DNA from: Candidatus Acetothermia bacterium
GTDB lineage: Bacteria > Bipolaricaulota > Bipolaricaulia > RBG-16-55-9 > DRXL01
DNA length: 5,514 nucleotides
Reading direction: 5' to 3'
NCBI GenBank assembly: GCA_028275205.1
Contig: JAPWVB010000073.1
Span: 1 to 5,514 of the forward strand
The translations under genes and the position numbers were made by a program. Below the pieces are notes generated by a model. That model saw only the letters and a list, made by a program, of their open reading frames with translations. It had not been told where the DNA came from and did no database searches. Of the stretch, positions 5,447-5,514 are shown piece by piece. How positions within the stretch are numbered: the first letter of the stretch is position 1; each line of letters starts with the position of its first letter.

Positions 5447-5494
5447 CCCTGTCCCTTCTCCCCTGGGAGGGAGAGGGGAACTGAGGGGTGAGGG
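5440..5494. repeat. Imperfect inverted repeat, REP/MITE-like
   Basis: CCCTCACCCCT (5440-5450) and AGGGGTGAGGG (5484-5494) are perfect 11-bp inverted arms. The interior continues as an imperfect C/T-rich versus G/A-rich match (TCCCTTCTCCC at 5452-5462; GGGAGAGGGGA at 5469-5479). Composition is very different from the neighbouring genes. CTTAG occurs just before the left arm (5435-5439) and again at 5504-5508. Similar C-rich/G-rich palindromes are, from memory, scattered between genes in many bacterial genomes. It covers the start codon and ribosome-binding region of the minus-strand gene. No transposase is present. Confidence 0.7.
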
Positions 5495-5514
5495 GAGATA
5501 AGTCTTAGAAAAGA

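Overview
The window is bacterial. Its left edge holds the 5' part of a 16S rRNA gene on the minus strand, preceded by an almost ideal sigma70-type promoter and a boxA antitermination motif. The 16S 5' end is unusual: three of the 20 bases at the universal 27F primer site differ from the primer. The stems are GC-rich and intact. With an archaeal-style two-subunit 2-oxoacid:ferredoxin oxidoreductase in the same window, this suggests an anaerobic or microaerophilic, possibly thermophilic, deep-branching lineage. Bipolaricaulota/Acetothermia (OP1) is my best guess, from memory and with low confidence; no search was possible.

Layout: (1) 1-287, 16S rRNA 5' part, minus strand, continuing off the left edge, with leader and promoter at 288-399. 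(2) 431-910, a PrxQ/AhpE-like peroxiredoxin, minus strand, ending about 30 bp before the rRNA promoter. (3) 911-1046, a divergent intergenic region with a perfect 7-bp dyad placed in the spacer of the likely peroxiredoxin promoter. (4) 1047-1841, a secreted or membrane-anchored protein with an N-terminal beta-sandwich-like region and a C-terminal barrel-sandwich-hybrid (HlyD/biotinyl-lipoyl-like) fold, closed by a strong intrinsic terminator at 1868-1900. (5) 1990-4873, an operon of korA (fused gamma-alpha) and korB with an 11-bp overlap. (6) 4877-5446, a small Gly-rich membrane or envelope protein of unknown function, minus strand, converging on korB with 3 bp between stop codons. Its proposed GTG start lies inside an imperfect inverted repeat (5440-5494) at the right edge.

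How they work together: KorAB would oxidise or reductively synthesise a 2-oxoacid using CoA, TPP, an Fe-S cluster and ferredoxin. The peroxiredoxin fits protection of such oxygen-sensitive metabolism, but that link is inference. The secreted protein and the terminal membrane protein have no recognisable partners here. I see no mobile element with a transposase, no CRISPR, no tRNA and no phage gene. The least explained items are the secreted barrel-sandwich protein, the operator-like dyad, the hairpin across the 16S 5' end and the repeat at the right edge.
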